The notes beneath the pieces were generated by a model. The model searched no databases, was not told the DNA's origin, and saw only the letters and a list, made by a program, of their open reading frames with translations. This document shows, one piece after another, positions 9,651 to 21,059 of a stretch of 64,000 nucleotides of DNA. Origin of the DNA: Orientallactaga sibirica. Taxonomy: Eukaryota; Chordata; Mammalia; Rodentia; Dipodidae. Each line of letters opens with the position of its first letter. The first letter of the stretch is position 1. A program made the position numbers and the translations under genes. The stretch spans positions 7,495,501 to 7,559,500 of the forward strand of contig JAEOAD010000015.1 of NCBI GenBank assembly GCA_036365145.1. Reading direction: 5' to 3'.

Positions 9651-11968
9651 TCTTCAGCTCTAGACCGACACTGATTGAAAGCAGTATAGTTTGGGTGGAA
9701 TGTCCAGAAGGCTGGGCATTAAGCTTTCATAAGGAGTTATCCTTGAAAGGAGGGCATTGCTGAGGGTTGTTTTGTGGCAAAGATACAGGACAATGGGCTT
9801 ATAAAGTGCTGAGTGGTAGTAAGCAGTGATGGTGCTCTAGAAATGCTGCAGAAGACTTGACCAAGAATGGAGGACAAGGAAGAGGCTCTAGGACATCTGC
9901 TGGGCTATAACACATAAACAGCATGAAGAACCTCTCCAGACCCCATGGAGGAATAAGAAATTGATCTGAAAGTAAAGACATGCCCATTTCCAACTTTATC
10001 TGTAACGTTTAATGTTGCACAAGGCTGACCCCAGTCTCCAGAAAGCAATAGATCACTCTTTCTTTGGCTTTTTGAATTACTGAAGTCATTGACTTACTGA
10101 GGCTCTTAGCATCTTTCCTATGCTTGGAAGCACTTTTGAAAATGTTTCAGTGGCCTACAGTCTTCTCTCAGCTCAAATCTTCCTTATCCTTCAAGCTTGC
10201 ACAGCCAAGCAGCCTTCTGGGGACATCTCAGAAGTTTTCTGAATGTCTGTTAACCTTGCAAGTCAGCGCCTCACTCCCATAGCTGTCCCCCAGGCAATGG
10301 ATGAAGTTATGCTTTTCTTCATTGGCCTCTATGGTTAATAGCTGACCTTGGGCTAGTGTCTTAGAAGGCTAGTCACTTGACTCTCAGGAAATTCTGGAAC
10401 CACCACAGCCCTTTTTACCAACACATCTTGACCCGCTACTATGGGTTGGGAAAGCCCTGGAGTTTCCTGTTGCTACTGCTTTGTGGATCATATGCTGGTT
10501 AAATGCAGAGCCCTCTGTGCAGAGGTTCACTGCTCTTCCCCTGGCATCTGGGGTATTTTGCAGGGTGTGGAGAAATCTACCTCTGTTCTGGTCTGTGATA
10601 ATCTTGGCTGGCTTTCTTCCTAAGCTGCCCTTGATTAGACCTGAGATTATGGAGGACCTCAGCTGTTGCTACAAGGCAGCTGTGATGAAAACGTAGAAAA
10701 AGGAATGATCTCCCAGGTTCAGCTCCTTCTTATTTCTGGGAACATTTTGGGCTTGCCTTAAAGCACATCACCTGCTCAGCAACACTGGCTGGCCTGCTGA
10801 TGGAAAGGCCTGTTTTACCAGTCTGAAGGAGACCCTGAGGTCATTGTGTCCATTCCCTTGCCTTCAGGCAGGATTAGCAATAAGCTGCCCCTGCCAGAGG
10901 ATAATCTCTTCTACTTGTAAAAGCTTCCAGAGCAGTCCCGAATCTCTCTCAAGACCATTCATTGCAACTTTTAACAACTTTCACCATCAGGAAATTCTCC
11001 CCCATAGCTATCCTAAGTCCCTTATGCTGGGGATTAAGCTCCTTTCTTATTCTATCCTCAGTAGCCACTGCCAAGACTTAGCCTCACTGCCTAAGAACTC
11101 TTCCTATACCTGAAGATTGTATGAAATCCTGCCTGCCTGTCTTTCTCCCATAAATAATCCCAGCTTCCTGTCCTCCTAGACCCTGCTGCCGCTTGCTTAT
11201 CACCTTTGAGGCTGCCCTCTGTTTCCTGCTGAGGGCTAATTTCCATGCTGAGGAGCCCAGTTGGGGCAAGGAGTTTAGTAAATTCCTAGTTCATCTTAGA
11301 TGTGCAGAGAGTCTTTTTGGAACCCTGGGAGGCATGAAATTTACTTTCCTGTTCATGAATCTGAATGGCACTTAGTGATGACAGTCATGTTCTCTTTTAC
11401 CCTCCCCTCCCATGGCAGGGCAAAGTGGATCACCCCCACCAACATATCACTGCATCATTTCATCTGTGCCACCAACACTGACCACTGCCATCGCCAGAGT
11501 AAGAAGAAGGGACATTGAAGATGATTCTGAATTCCTGTATCTCTTCAGGCAATATTGGACAAACTAAGTGGCCTGTAGTTACAGATACCAAGCTGATTTG
11601 ATGTGGATACACATGTCCCTATAATGGGGATGTCCTTTAGTCAGAATCTCCAGCTTGGTCTTGTTGATTTCCTTCCTCTTATTTTGTCTTCCATGATCTT
11701 TTGCCCTTCATACCCCCTTTCATGAGTACCAGTGTCTTCAGACTGTGCTCTTTTATTGCATAGCTCTTGTGAATCCCTCTATTCCTGTCCTCCCTTCCCT
11801 GGCATACTCTGCCCCCATAACTACCCCAGCCCATGCTGATCCATTTCCTGCTCTTTGAAGATTTTAATTCCAAACCACTGAGCAGTTTCTGAGGGTTTTC
11901 ACAGCCAAGATGTGCTCACTCCGCAGTAAATGGGATCAAAAATGGATAAAACATGCAGCTTCCTACTA
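9651..11968. other. Long low-repeat stretch, unassigned
   Basis: Over 2.3 kb without a repeat I can name. Open frames on either strand are under 95 codons, have no family motif and lack flanking splice signals I could defend. A segment near 10830-11110 may be an ancient interspersed repeat too decayed to assign. Confidence 0.4.
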
Positions 11969-12034
11969 AAGGAGAGAGAGGAGTGGGGAGAAAGGAAAGA
12001 GAGAAGAAGGGAGAGGAGGGAAGGGAGAGGGTAC

Positions 12035-12068
<34 letters not shown>
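11969..12068. repeat. Purine tract followed by (ACAG)n
   Basis: About 60 bases of nearly pure purine on the plus strand lead into eight or so ACAG units ending at about 12068. Confidence 0.85.
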
Positions 12069-12069
<1 letters not shown>

Positions 12070-12707
12070 TTCCATCAACTGGTCCATAATAGGAAACAGA
12101 TATCAAATATCAGTCCCCAAAAGGGCCAAATGAGTTAGGCAGGCATTCAGTGCAGAGGATCCTGGCTTTCCTGGAGAAGACTATGTTGGATGTGAACCAG
12201 GTCATGGGCACAGGCAGGCATTGGTAATGGTAGATCAAGGTCAGTCCCTGAGCAAAGGACACAAGAGGCATTTGACTGTCTCACCGCCGTTGTGCTCTGT
12301 GCTCTGTGCTCTATTCTTCCCAATTCTTTCTACCTCTGCTTTCCAGCAAAGATCACTGTCTTCCTATTCATTTCATGAATAATAACAACAACAAGAAGAT
12401 ATATATAAATAGCATCTTATATGTGCTGGAACTGTTCTTTCTAATCCAGAGGCTTCCAATAATGAAATGCAGGCACTGGTGGCCATGTTTGAATTCAGAT
12501 GCCTAGGATTTCATTCCCTGGGTCCCTGGGTTGAAGTGACAAGTATTTTCTGGACTCAGGTTCCTGGGCCCAAATAATCTATAAATTGCTGAGCAATCTC
12601 ATTGACTTATTCCACTGTGTGATACAATAGCATCATTTTCTGTACATCTTTTGCCCTATTCTAGGTCTTGAGTTGCAGAGATAATAAGACAAGGAATGTT
12701 GTACTTC
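12069..12707. other. Unassigned, with a short GTGCTCT triplet repeat
   Basis: No gene seen. Three tandem copies of a seven-base unit, GTGCTCT, lie at 12292-12312. Confidence 0.4.
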
Positions 12708-13284
12708 AATATGGTAGATAGAATTCTTAGTTGGCCTCCAAGATGTACATGTCTACTGTAACCTTGTCCCCTTGAATGAGTCCCAGAGACTGGGATGAGG
12801 ATGGGGCAGTCACTCTGGTAATTAGGTTATGTTACATAACAACGTATTTCAAAGTTTATTCTCCTGAGTGTGACTGACAGAATTAGGTGAGCCTTTTAAA
12901 GGGAGCTGTTCCTAGTGAAAGACATTCAAAGTGTGAGAGCGACTCTGTGTGTGGAAAATTCTGTGCTTCTGGCTTTGAAGTTAGAGGGCACATGTGGTAA
13001 AGAATGAAGACAACTTTTTTGAGTTCATGGAAACTTTAGTTGTTTGACCCTAAGGAACTGAAAACTGCCTGCTGTGGTATGAGTACAGCATGTTCCCTCC
13101 AAAGATGCAGGTGAAATTTAATCCTGTTGTTGAGATATGAAAAAACAGATACAATCTATGGTGTTTGGAAGTGGGGCCTTTGGGAAGTGATTAGGATCAG
13201 ATAAGGTCATCAAGATGGAGCCTTATGATTGGATCCTGGTGGTTTTAAAAGAAGAGGGAGAAAGGCCAAAAGATATATGTATGT

Positions 13285-13287
<3 letters not shown>

Positions 13288-13339
<52 letters not shown>
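13288..13339. repeat. (AC)n microsatellite
   Basis: About 26 AC units inside an LTR. On the opposite strand it produces a meaningless run of Val/Cys codons in a long open frame. Confidence 0.95.
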
Positions 13340-13346
<7 letters not shown>

Positions 13347-13409
13347 AATGGCTGTTACCAGGTGTAACCTTTTGACCTGGGGTCAAAACTCTGAGCCAAA
13401 ATAATCCTC

Positions 13410-13452
13410 TTTTCTTTTCTTCTTTTCTTTCTTTTCTTTTCTTCTTTTCTTT
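13410..13452. repeat. (TTTTC)n-like pyrimidine tract
   Basis: Irregular TTCTTTTC units with no purines over about 40 bases. Confidence 0.85.
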
Positions 13453-13722
13453 ATAACTTACCAGCCTGTGATAGTGTATTATTAGAAACAGAAACAGCGT
13501 GAGACAGGCCCACAACTTCATGAGCATGGATGAGGACCCCAAGTTGTAGATGAGAATGCACTCATTTGTAGCCCTGGCTTTAGCCTTGTGAATACTGAGC
13601 AGAATACTTATCAACTCTCGGTGCAGACTTCTGCCCTGTACGACTGTGAGCTGATAAGTGGGTGTTGTTCTTGGTTGCTAAGTTTGTGGCAATTTGTTTT
13701 GCAGCAATACAAAATTAATACA

Positions 13723-14214
13723 TGAGGGAATATAGAAAAGTAAACATGAAAAATTCAACAGTGCTAAGATTTGTGTGGAAGATTAAAACTCAGCATTGTT
13801 ATGGAGTGTGGACTTTGTGGCCCCTTTAGAAGGGGTGGTTACAGAAGGCCATGCTAGGTGATGCTCAGGCTGAGTGACAAGAAGGGTCAAGATGAAGATG
13901 ACTAGGAAGAGTTATTCCAGCACAAGAAATATCCATGGCAAAGGTGGTTCAATATCACCCTTCCCTAAACAGAAATCAGAGCATATAAAATGGGCCTTCA
14001 GTGTCTGTTCCTGGTTCCCAGCCTATTTCATCTTTACTTTGAGCAGTGGCAGGACTTTGTAAAGGAGATGATGGTAAGATTTGTTCTCCACCTGTGTTGA
14101 TAGAACTGACTGGCCAGAAACTACCATGTGCCAATTTGGTATTCGCCACCCCTTCATGTGTTACAGAGGTATTTCTGAAACATCTCTGTGCATCCATCTT
14201 GCACAAGAGGCTGT
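13723..14214. other. Unassigned
   Basis: No gene or repeat family recognised. Confidence 0.4.
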
Positions 14215-14560
14215 GGAATCCTATTCTATAGCCTGAATATTTGTGTCCAGACCCTAAAATTCAATGCCCAAACCTGCTATGGGCCTGAATTAGGAGGTGG
14301 GTCCTTTAGAAGGCAATTAGGTCACAAGGGTAAAGATGAGAATAGCCATTACAAGAAGAGACAGAAGAGGCTGGCTTCCTGTATCTGCTCTCCACCATGT
14401 AAGGACAGAGAACAAGACCATCTGCAAATCTGGAAGATGATTCTCACCAGATACTGGTTCCATTGGCCCCTTGGTCTTGGAGTTCTCAACTCTGAAAGTG
14501 GTACTACTGATTAAACTGCTTAGGTTGTATTAGCACCCTCAGGAAAGGGAGGGACCACAT
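14215..14560 (+). mobile_element. MST/MLT-class MaLR LTR fragment
   Basis: Shows GCCTGAATATTTGTGTCCAG, GAATTAGGAGGTGGGTCCTT, CACCATGTAAGGACAGAGAA, TCTCACCAGATACTGG and CTTGGTCTTGGAGTTCTCAA in that order, which is the layout of MST/MLT LTRs. Ends are eroded. Confidence 0.6.
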
Positions 14561-15704
14561 CAAACACTTAGTAGACAATTCCTTTGAAGAACTTACATTT
14601 TAAAAGCAGAGATTTTTTTTAGAGTAAAAAAACAGTGAACCAAAGAAAACAATAACAAACAGAGGCAAGTAGTGAGGAGGAAATAAACAAGGAAACCAAA
14701 GGCTCGGACCTAGATTCCCAGAAGACTGAACTCCATGTTTTGAAGGTATAATTTAATGAACAGACACATGTAGGAGTCAATAATTGCTCTGCTCCCGGCT
14801 TAGCTGCATTCTGCTGTTTCTCTTACGAATCTGTTCCTCTTGGAGGACTGCAGACACCCAGGGAGGAGTTTCAGAGCCATGTGGGTACACTGAGATTGAG
14901 ATGAGCCGCATATAAGGACAGATGAGACGATGAAGACCTTGGTTAAGAAACAAAATGGAAAATGGTCTTGAGGGACCCTTGGAGACATGTGATATAGAGG
15001 TTGATTGGTTAAGAAGAAAAAGGCTGAACATCAAGGTTCATGGTCCTTTCACAGGTCTCTATGAATTTGGGCAACTGGCTGGGTGAGAATGCACATTCGC
15101 CCTGAGACATCGAGGGAAATGAGCAAAGGGGCTACAGTGAGGACATGAGCTGTAAGAAGGTTTTGTTGAGGGCTCTTGGCCATTGGGAAATTTGTGGCAA
15201 ACTTGGGGCCAAGAGCTGGGCCAGAGTTCCAGCTATGCTGGTCATTAGCACGTGGACATTGGATGCCAGGAAAGCAAGCAAGCAAAGGGGAGAGTGGAGT
15301 AACCAGTGCTAAAGGATAGGGAGGAGAAAAGTTGGCAGAGAAAGAAGTGAAATATTCAGAAGATGTAAACAGAGAAAACTGACTTTCTGCAGGAGGCAAT
15401 GATGGGGAACCTGGAGCTAAGGTGAGGGTCTTCAGGGATGTAGTGGGGACAGCTCAGAGGACAGTCACAAGGCCGTGCTCACTTTCTGTGCTTGCAATCA
15501 GAAGAGTGATCAGGTGGGGTGATCAGATGCTTGTAGTTGCTGCTATCCTGTTTTGCAAGTGAAATCTCAGCACAATAAATTCTTTCTAGGAAAGAATCCA
15601 CATCATTGGAAGGGTGAAGCTACAGGGCAGGGTCACTGAGGAAGGCACTGCCCCTTTCATATTTTCAGATGGGCATAGATAAACATCATGACTATGTGTT
15701 AATT
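14561..15704. other. Unassigned
   Basis: No repeat family I can name and no defensible exon. The minus-strand frame at 15049-15399 (116 codons) shows no recognised domain or coding signature. Confidence 0.4.
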
Positions 15705-15970
15705 GTGTGTGTATGTAACTTTTTATTGACAACCTTCAACATCTAGACAATATACCACGGTCATAATCCCCTCCTGCAACATTCCCATTTTCTCCTCCCA
15801 AATCCCTCCTCCAATGACTTCCTTCTTTCCAACTACTCTCTTTTCTGTTTTGATGTCATCATTTTCCCCCTCCTATTATCTTGTATAGGTAGCTTCAACT
15901 ACTGTGCCATCATGAATACCATGGACCTTTTGTGTCTGGAAGAAAGTATTGCAAAGCACTCCTCCTCTGC
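15705..15970 (-). mobile_element. Minus-strand LINE-type 3' end
   Basis: Contains CTTTTTATTGACAACCTTCA, GACAATATACCACGGTCATA, then pyrimidine-rich DNA and GTTTTGATGTCATCATTTTC. The same order recurs in a longer copy at 61544-62440, so this is a repeat family. The T-rich start followed by a conserved pyrimidine-rich body suggests the 3' end of an L1-type element on the minus strand. Confidence 0.6.
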
Positions 15971-17635
15971 TTGTGTTTTGTAAATGTGTTTATTTTACAT
16001 GCATGCCATATGCATAGTGTACATATGTTGGGTGTGTGGTATGTGTGTAAGGAAGACACCTGGGAGTTTGCATTAGTTACCATCTGCACTTATGACATGT
16101 TGGAGGCAAGGTGACTAACCCCTTGGGAAGGACAAGGATAGTAATAGGAAAAGAAGGCAGATGAGTGGAGAAACCCTCAACTAGCCCTTGGCAAGAAGGA
16201 CAGAGAAGGTGGCTAGGAGACATTCTGGCAGCATAGAGGAGCTCTGCACATGAAATAACTCCATAACACACACAATGGCCGTGTTAGACCTGCTGGTAGA
16301 AATCCTCTAAACCTAGCACTGAGCTGCTCAAGGGTGGCACTTTTACTTCCAGAGGCCTTCTTTCCAGACTTCCTGGGGACAAAGGGAAGCTGTGCGCAGA
16401 GAGCAGCCTCTATTATGACTCTCCCTGAAGAATGGGGCTGAGACCACCTCATGAGCTTGTAAAAAAGCTTGTGTAAATGTTTCGGTCTCCAACTTGGTGT
16501 TGCTTATCTTGCCACCTGGCTCTTTCTCCTCCCTAAATATGCCCCATAAATAATTAATGACTGCAACAGCAGGTCCTGTTCCTATAACTGAAAACACCTT
16601 TTGGCAGCTTTGAATTGCTTGTGTCTTTTTTGGTTTTACAAGCATAGCTGTTCATGTTGTGTCTGAATTAGGGCTTCAGAAAGTTTCCTTCTAAGAGTTT
16701 TGTTATGACAGGCCAGTCATCCTGGCCACCACTACTGTCTGCATTGTTAAACTTGTAATGTCTGCAGCAGGGGAGTCTTGGGCAAGAGGTAGATGGGAAG
16801 GTGGGAATAATTTAAAAGGATGGTAAGAAGCCAAATTCAATTCAAGATACCATATTGCATATTGTGTAAGCATGTGCTCTGAGATTGGGCTCCCAGAAGC
16901 TGAGTCTGGAAAAGGGATTCTCAAGAATGTGAATTATTGAGGGAACACTCTTAGGGAGTGAGAAAAGAAAAATAGGACAGAGGAAGAAAGCTAAGGATGG
17001 GTTTGGTCCCTGTTGCATTCAAGTAACTACTGACACCACAGTGAGCACTGGAGAAGAATGTATACCCCAGTTTTCAATTTCCCTCCCAGCTTTCTGAAGA
17101 GAGGCACTTTCTGTAGCATCTCTTTATGACCTACTAGAAACAAGGTCAGCCTCCAAAAATAACTCCAGTAGTTCCATTACTAAGTTCACTTTTTTTTTTT
17201 CATCAAGTAAAATCGTTCATTCATTCAACAACATACAATGTGCCTGGGTCTTCCTTTTACCCCTGCATCTGATATTTCAGAATGCATTTTCTGTAAATTA
17301 CAAACTAGTCATCAAGAACCAAAGGGTTTTATACTTTTAGTGCTGCCAAGAGACCATTTTTTTGTCTTTGAGTATGTGTTGGCTCTAGCTCACCAGTGTA
17401 TTCTTGGCATTTGCACCCTGTCTAAATAAGTTTACAAGTCTTTGTAGGGTGGAAAATGAGAACAGGAGAGCACTGGATGCCTCAGGAAGAGAGAGAAGGA
17501 AGGAAAAGGTGAGGAAGAAATGCCCAGGGCACTGCATAAGTTTTCCAGGACTCACAGCTGCTGGGCAAGGGCCACAGTTGGGATAGTAGAGGATGAAGAA
17601 TGATGGGGATGATGGGGAACTCAGATTTCATTGTA
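15971..17635. other. Unassigned; possible conserved block near 16440-16690
   Basis: No repeat family is recognised. The part around 16440-16690 is repeat-free and contains CATAAATAATTAATGACTGC and TTTTGGCAGCTTTGAATTGC, with the look of non-coding regulatory DNA. No exon is evident. Confidence 0.3.
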
Positions 17636-18140
17636 CTCAGTTACTTTTCACACAGTTGTGACCAAATACCTGACATAAAGAAACTTAAGGGAGTATTTAT
17701 TGAGGCTCACAGTCTGAGGGGAAACAATCCATTAAGGTGAGTAAAGCATGGTAGCTAGAGCATGGGACAGCTGTCACAGTGTGTGTGCTGTCAGGAAGCA
17801 GAGAGCATGGGACAGCTGTCATAGTGTGTGTGCTGTCAGGAAGCAGAGAGCATGGGACAGCTGTCACAGTGTGTGTGCTGTCAGGAAGCAGAGAGCATGG
17901 GACAGCTGTCATAGTGTATGTGCTGTCAGGAAGCAGAGAGCATAGATATGGGTGATCCTCAGGTTTTCCCATTTGCCCCCTTTTATAAAGTCTAGATTTA
18001 GCCCATGGATGGTGCTACACACATCTATGGCACATCTTCCTTCTTCAGTTAAGCCTCTTGAGACATGCCCTCACAGACACACCCAGAAGCATGTTTGCTA
18101 GGTGATTCTAAATCCAGTCAAGTTGTCAATGAAGATAAGT
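17636..18140 (-). mobile_element. ERVL/MaLR-type LTR carrying a 45-bp minisatellite
   Basis: Read on the minus strand, the right part gives CAACTTGACTGGATTTAGAA, GGGTGTGTCTGTGAGGGCAT and AAGAGGCTTAACTGAAGAAG, then CAGACTTTATAAAA-like DNA; the left part gives an AATAAATAC-like signal and TGTCAGGTATTTGGTCACAA. This is the layout of rodent ERVL/MaLR LTRs. Its middle has been expanded into a tandem array (17758-17945). Boundaries are approximate. Confidence 0.6.
17758..17945. repeat. 45-bp minisatellite, four full copies plus a partial one
   Basis: GAGCATGGGACAGCTGTC recurs at 17758, 17803, 17848 and 17893, exactly 45 bases apart, with a fifth start (GAGCAT) at 17938. Copies differ at one or two positions (CACAGTG versus CATAGTG). 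Because 45 is a multiple of three, both strands stay open as 15-residue repeats, which is a by-product and not a gene. Confidence 0.95.
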
Positions 18141-18294
18141 AATCACTTTTATGAAAGCTCAAAGCCAACCTGGGCATTAATTAGTAAGGAATCACTCACT
18201 CATCACAGAGGCTACTTACTCCAAGTGGTGGAGGCTTATGGGTACATCCTGTTCTTACTATGATGTAAGAGAGGTTATCATAGTACTCACCTTC

Positions 18295-18440
18295 CCACGG
18301 TGGCCCTGGATTCCTGTATCTGTAAAATGAAGGCATTATCTTGTCACTTGATCTCCAAGCTCCTTTACAGATCTGAGAGCCTCTGTTTCAACAATACCTA
18401 ATGCAAATGACTTAGGACAATTAATATAAACCTGAGAGAA
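18295..18440 (+). mobile_element. MIR-family SINE fragment
   Basis: Contains TTCCTGTATCTGTAAAATGA, then ACTTGATCTCCAAGCTCCTT, the order seen in MIR-group elements. Confidence 0.5.
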
Positions 18441-20324
18441 CATATCTGCTGGCATTTCAGGAGGTTTTGTATATTCAATATTTATCAGTGATTTGGGAAG
18501 AGGGACAATGGCATGTTGCCTTGGTTTTGAGGGAATTGACACAGTTTAAGAGAAACCACACTCATGTCAGAATCAAGACTTAGGAAACTTGAAAGGATTG
18601 AAAATAGACCAAAAGTCAAAAGAGAAAATGTCATATTTTTTACTGAAACACTTGCAATTGCACAAATACAGACCACGTAATCCTGGCCTATAAGCAGTTT
18701 AAGTGAGACGATTTAGGAGTTTTAGTTCAGGCTATGCTGTATTTATTTATAAGTTCAATAAATATTTACAGGATCCCTGGCACTCACCCAGAATCAAGGG
18801 TTAAGGCGGTGAATAATATGACATCATTGTTAAACAGCTTACATTCTAATATTGTAATGTGATGCAATCTATAACATGTAACACAAATGAGCAGGGGGGA
18901 ATGGGATGGTGGGGTATTATTATTGATCTGGGAGGGAGATCCATCAAAATAAACTGTTTGACAAGGCCACTAGAAAAGCACTGAAATACTAGGTTTTGTA
19001 AATAATTATTTACTACAATCAGAAGGGCTTGTTTGCAGTCCTCAATTTACTTATGCACACTGACCTCCTCCAGTTGCAACCTGTCTGACCTTGGCCTCAT
19101 TTCAGCAATTCTGCATTTCTTTATTTCTTGTGAGCCATTGCCAGTGGAGGAGCCCCCTGTCATTGACCACTTCCCGCATTGCCATCCACCATCTGTGATA
19201 CCATGGCAGATGCTAGGATAGGCTGGATTTCATCAGTCCCTAATGTGGGACCTGCCCACAGTGTCCACCAGCCACCCTGAAGTGTATAGCCTGACCTATC
19301 CCACTTCCTTCTTTGTTTTAAAGTCCTTAGTTGGCATTGGCTACCAGATAAGATTCAAAGGGAACATTTTCTGTTTTATTAATGTACATCTTCCTAAGTT
19401 TGTATGATGTGTGGGATAAATGCTAATTTTTCTAGGTGGGGAAAAAGTTTTCTCCCAAACTTCTTGCAATTTTATTAATAATGTAGCAAATGAGACAACA
19501 TATTCTGAGGGCTTAGTGAATCCCAGGGAGGCAGTCTGGGCCTCTGAGCACCCGCGCTGTTCCTCCTGCTGACTCTGTCTCTCTCAGGCATGGAGCTGCA
19601 GCACTGAAGAGCAGAGGGCAGGGGAATTATGCATGAGCAGAGAAAGGAGATGCTGACCTTCTGTGTTTAAAGGTTAAAATGATTTCTTGGGAAATGGAGC
19701 AAACTCACTAATCAGAGGCTGTTCTGAATTTTTCTGCAAAATTAGACCCTGTGGCTCTCTTCAATGATCTGTTTGTGGGGATGTATGTATGTATGTATGT
19801 ATGTATGTATGTATGTATGTATGTATGTTTGTATGTAGAGAGAGAGCTATCAACAAGTTAAGTCCAACCTCAATCTATTAAATACCTACTATGTTCCAAG
19901 TCTTAGCATGAGATAGACTAAAGGGTTACAAAGAAGTAAATCAAAGCTTTTGGTCATGATAATTTCAGTAACCAGAATAAACAGTCAGCCAGCTTTCAGC
20001 CTCACAGTGCATAAAGGTGGAAGATGGTTCTCCAAGGATTTAGTAAAAGGGAACTACTATGAAGGCACAACATGGAGTTTGTTCTCCCTTCTCATCCATG
20101 GTGCTGGTGAACAGGCAAATCTCCAGATGATGGTTATGGGCACCATGAGCTATTAAGGTGACTTCTTTAGAGTCAGGGCTTAGGGCACATATTTCCTTCA
20201 CTCACCCAGTAAACATGCATTGAGTAATTCTTTGTGCCCAGCACTATAGTGAATACATGGTGATGAATACGATTAGATGCCTCCCAAAATATAAAGTTGG
20301 TAAAGATAGAAATTTTTTCTACTT
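18441..20324. other. Unassigned, apart from a microsatellite
   Basis: No gene is seen. Short stretches near 18740-18850 and 19860-19930 resemble the 'attgagcacctactatgtgcca' type of ancient repeat but are too decayed to assign. A TATG microsatellite lies at 19781-19837. Confidence 0.4.
19781..19837. repeat. (ATGT)n microsatellite
   Basis: About 14 four-base units with one T substitution near the end. Confidence 0.95.
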
Positions 20325-20420
20325 TGTTATCTGCCATATTTGCAGAACCCAGGACACTGTCTGGCATTTAGTACAAACATTATAATGTTTGATGGTTGAA
20401 TGAATGAATGAAGTGGGAAC
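20325..20420 (+). mobile_element. L2 3' end
   Basis: CCCAGGACACTGTCTGGCAT, then TTTAGTACAAACA, closing with GGTTGAATGAATGAATGAA, the typical L2 terminal tail with its tetranucleotide repeat. Confidence 0.6.
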
Positions 20421-20437
20421 GAAGACATTAACTCACA

Positions 20438-20439
<2 letters not shown>

Positions 20440-20493
<54 letters not shown>
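20440..20493. repeat. (TG)n microsatellite
   Basis: About 26 uninterrupted TG units. Confidence 0.95.
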
Positions 20494-20496
<3 letters not shown>

Positions 20497-20822
20497 ACTG
20501 GAGGCACAGATTTTGAAAGGACTGATTTTCCCCTATTGGGTGTGGATGGGATATGAGAAAAATTAAGCATACCAGTATTTTTCACTTCAGAAAACTGAGA
20601 TTACCTCTGTTAGAAGATGCAGAAAAATGAATTACTTACAGAACAGGGCATTTATAGAATTTCTAGGCATGAAGAAAGTCTAGACTTGATGCTGTGGGCC
20701 CAGTAATTATAATCACAGAAGAGCTCTGTAGTCTGCAGGAGCGATTACCTCCTCTTTGCTGGACACAGTAACAATGGCTTTGATAATTTACAGTGCAGTG
20801 CAGGTGGTAAAGAAAAAAATAA

Positions 20823-21005
20823 TTGGGGATTAGTGGTTCAGGTGCTTGCCTGCAAAGCCAAACAACCCAGGTTCAATTCCCCAGGACCCATGTAAGCCAG
20901 ATGCACAATGTGGCACTTGCATCTGGAGTTCATTGCCATGAAGCCCAAAGATTAATTCTTTTTCTTTCACTTTCTCGCAAATAAATAAATAAAAATAAAA
21001 TAAGA
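20823..21005 (+). mobile_element. Dip-like tRNA-derived SINE
   Basis: TTAGTGGTTCAGGTGCTTGC, GGTTCAATTCCCCAGG (a B box), AAGCCAGATGCACAATGTGG, then a TC-rich tract and AAATAAATAAATAAA tail. The first part of the head is eroded. Confidence 0.85.
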
Positions 21006-21059
21006 CTGTCTCAAAATAAAAACAAAAAACAAGTAATATGAAAAAAGAAAAAAAAAGAT

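Larger units (their letters stand above)
13073..13506 (+). mobile_element. MaLR LTR nested in the older LTR
   Basis: Starts TGTGGTATGAGTACAG, then CCCTCCAAAGATGCAGGTGA and GAAGTGGGGCCTTTGGGAAG, typical of MST/MLT-class LTRs, and ends near GTGAGACA. Its middle has expanded as an AC microsatellite (13288-13339) and a pyrimidine TTTTC-rich tract (13410-13452). It interrupts the older element and so is younger. Confidence 0.6.
12708..13722 (+). mobile_element. Old MLT1-type MaLR LTR split by a younger LTR
   Basis: The 5' part has GATAGAATTCTTAGTTGGCC and CCAAGATGTACATG; the 3' part, 0.9 kb further on, has GTTGCTAAGTTTGTGGCAAT then TTGCAGCAATA and AATTAATACA. These are the beginning and end motifs of ancient MLT1/MaLR LTRs. 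The two halves are separated by the LTR at 13073-13506, and together they would be about 580 bp. No target duplication is seen, as expected at this age. Confidence 0.55.

Noticed and set aside
11930..12133. Arg/Glu-rich plus-strand frame as a coding gene
   Set aside because: It translates a purine tract and ACAG repeats.
13210..13614. 134-codon minus-strand frame
   Set aside because: It runs through an AC microsatellite, giving a Val/Cys string, and a pyrimidine tract within an LTR. No gene-like features.
17758..17945. Regular repeat array as a CRISPR
   Set aside because: Directly adjoining 45-bp units without spacers, in mammalian DNA.
17697..17972. 91-codon minus-strand frame with perfect 15-residue repeats
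   Set aside because: Produced by a 45-bp minisatellite in an LTR; the opposite strand is equally open.
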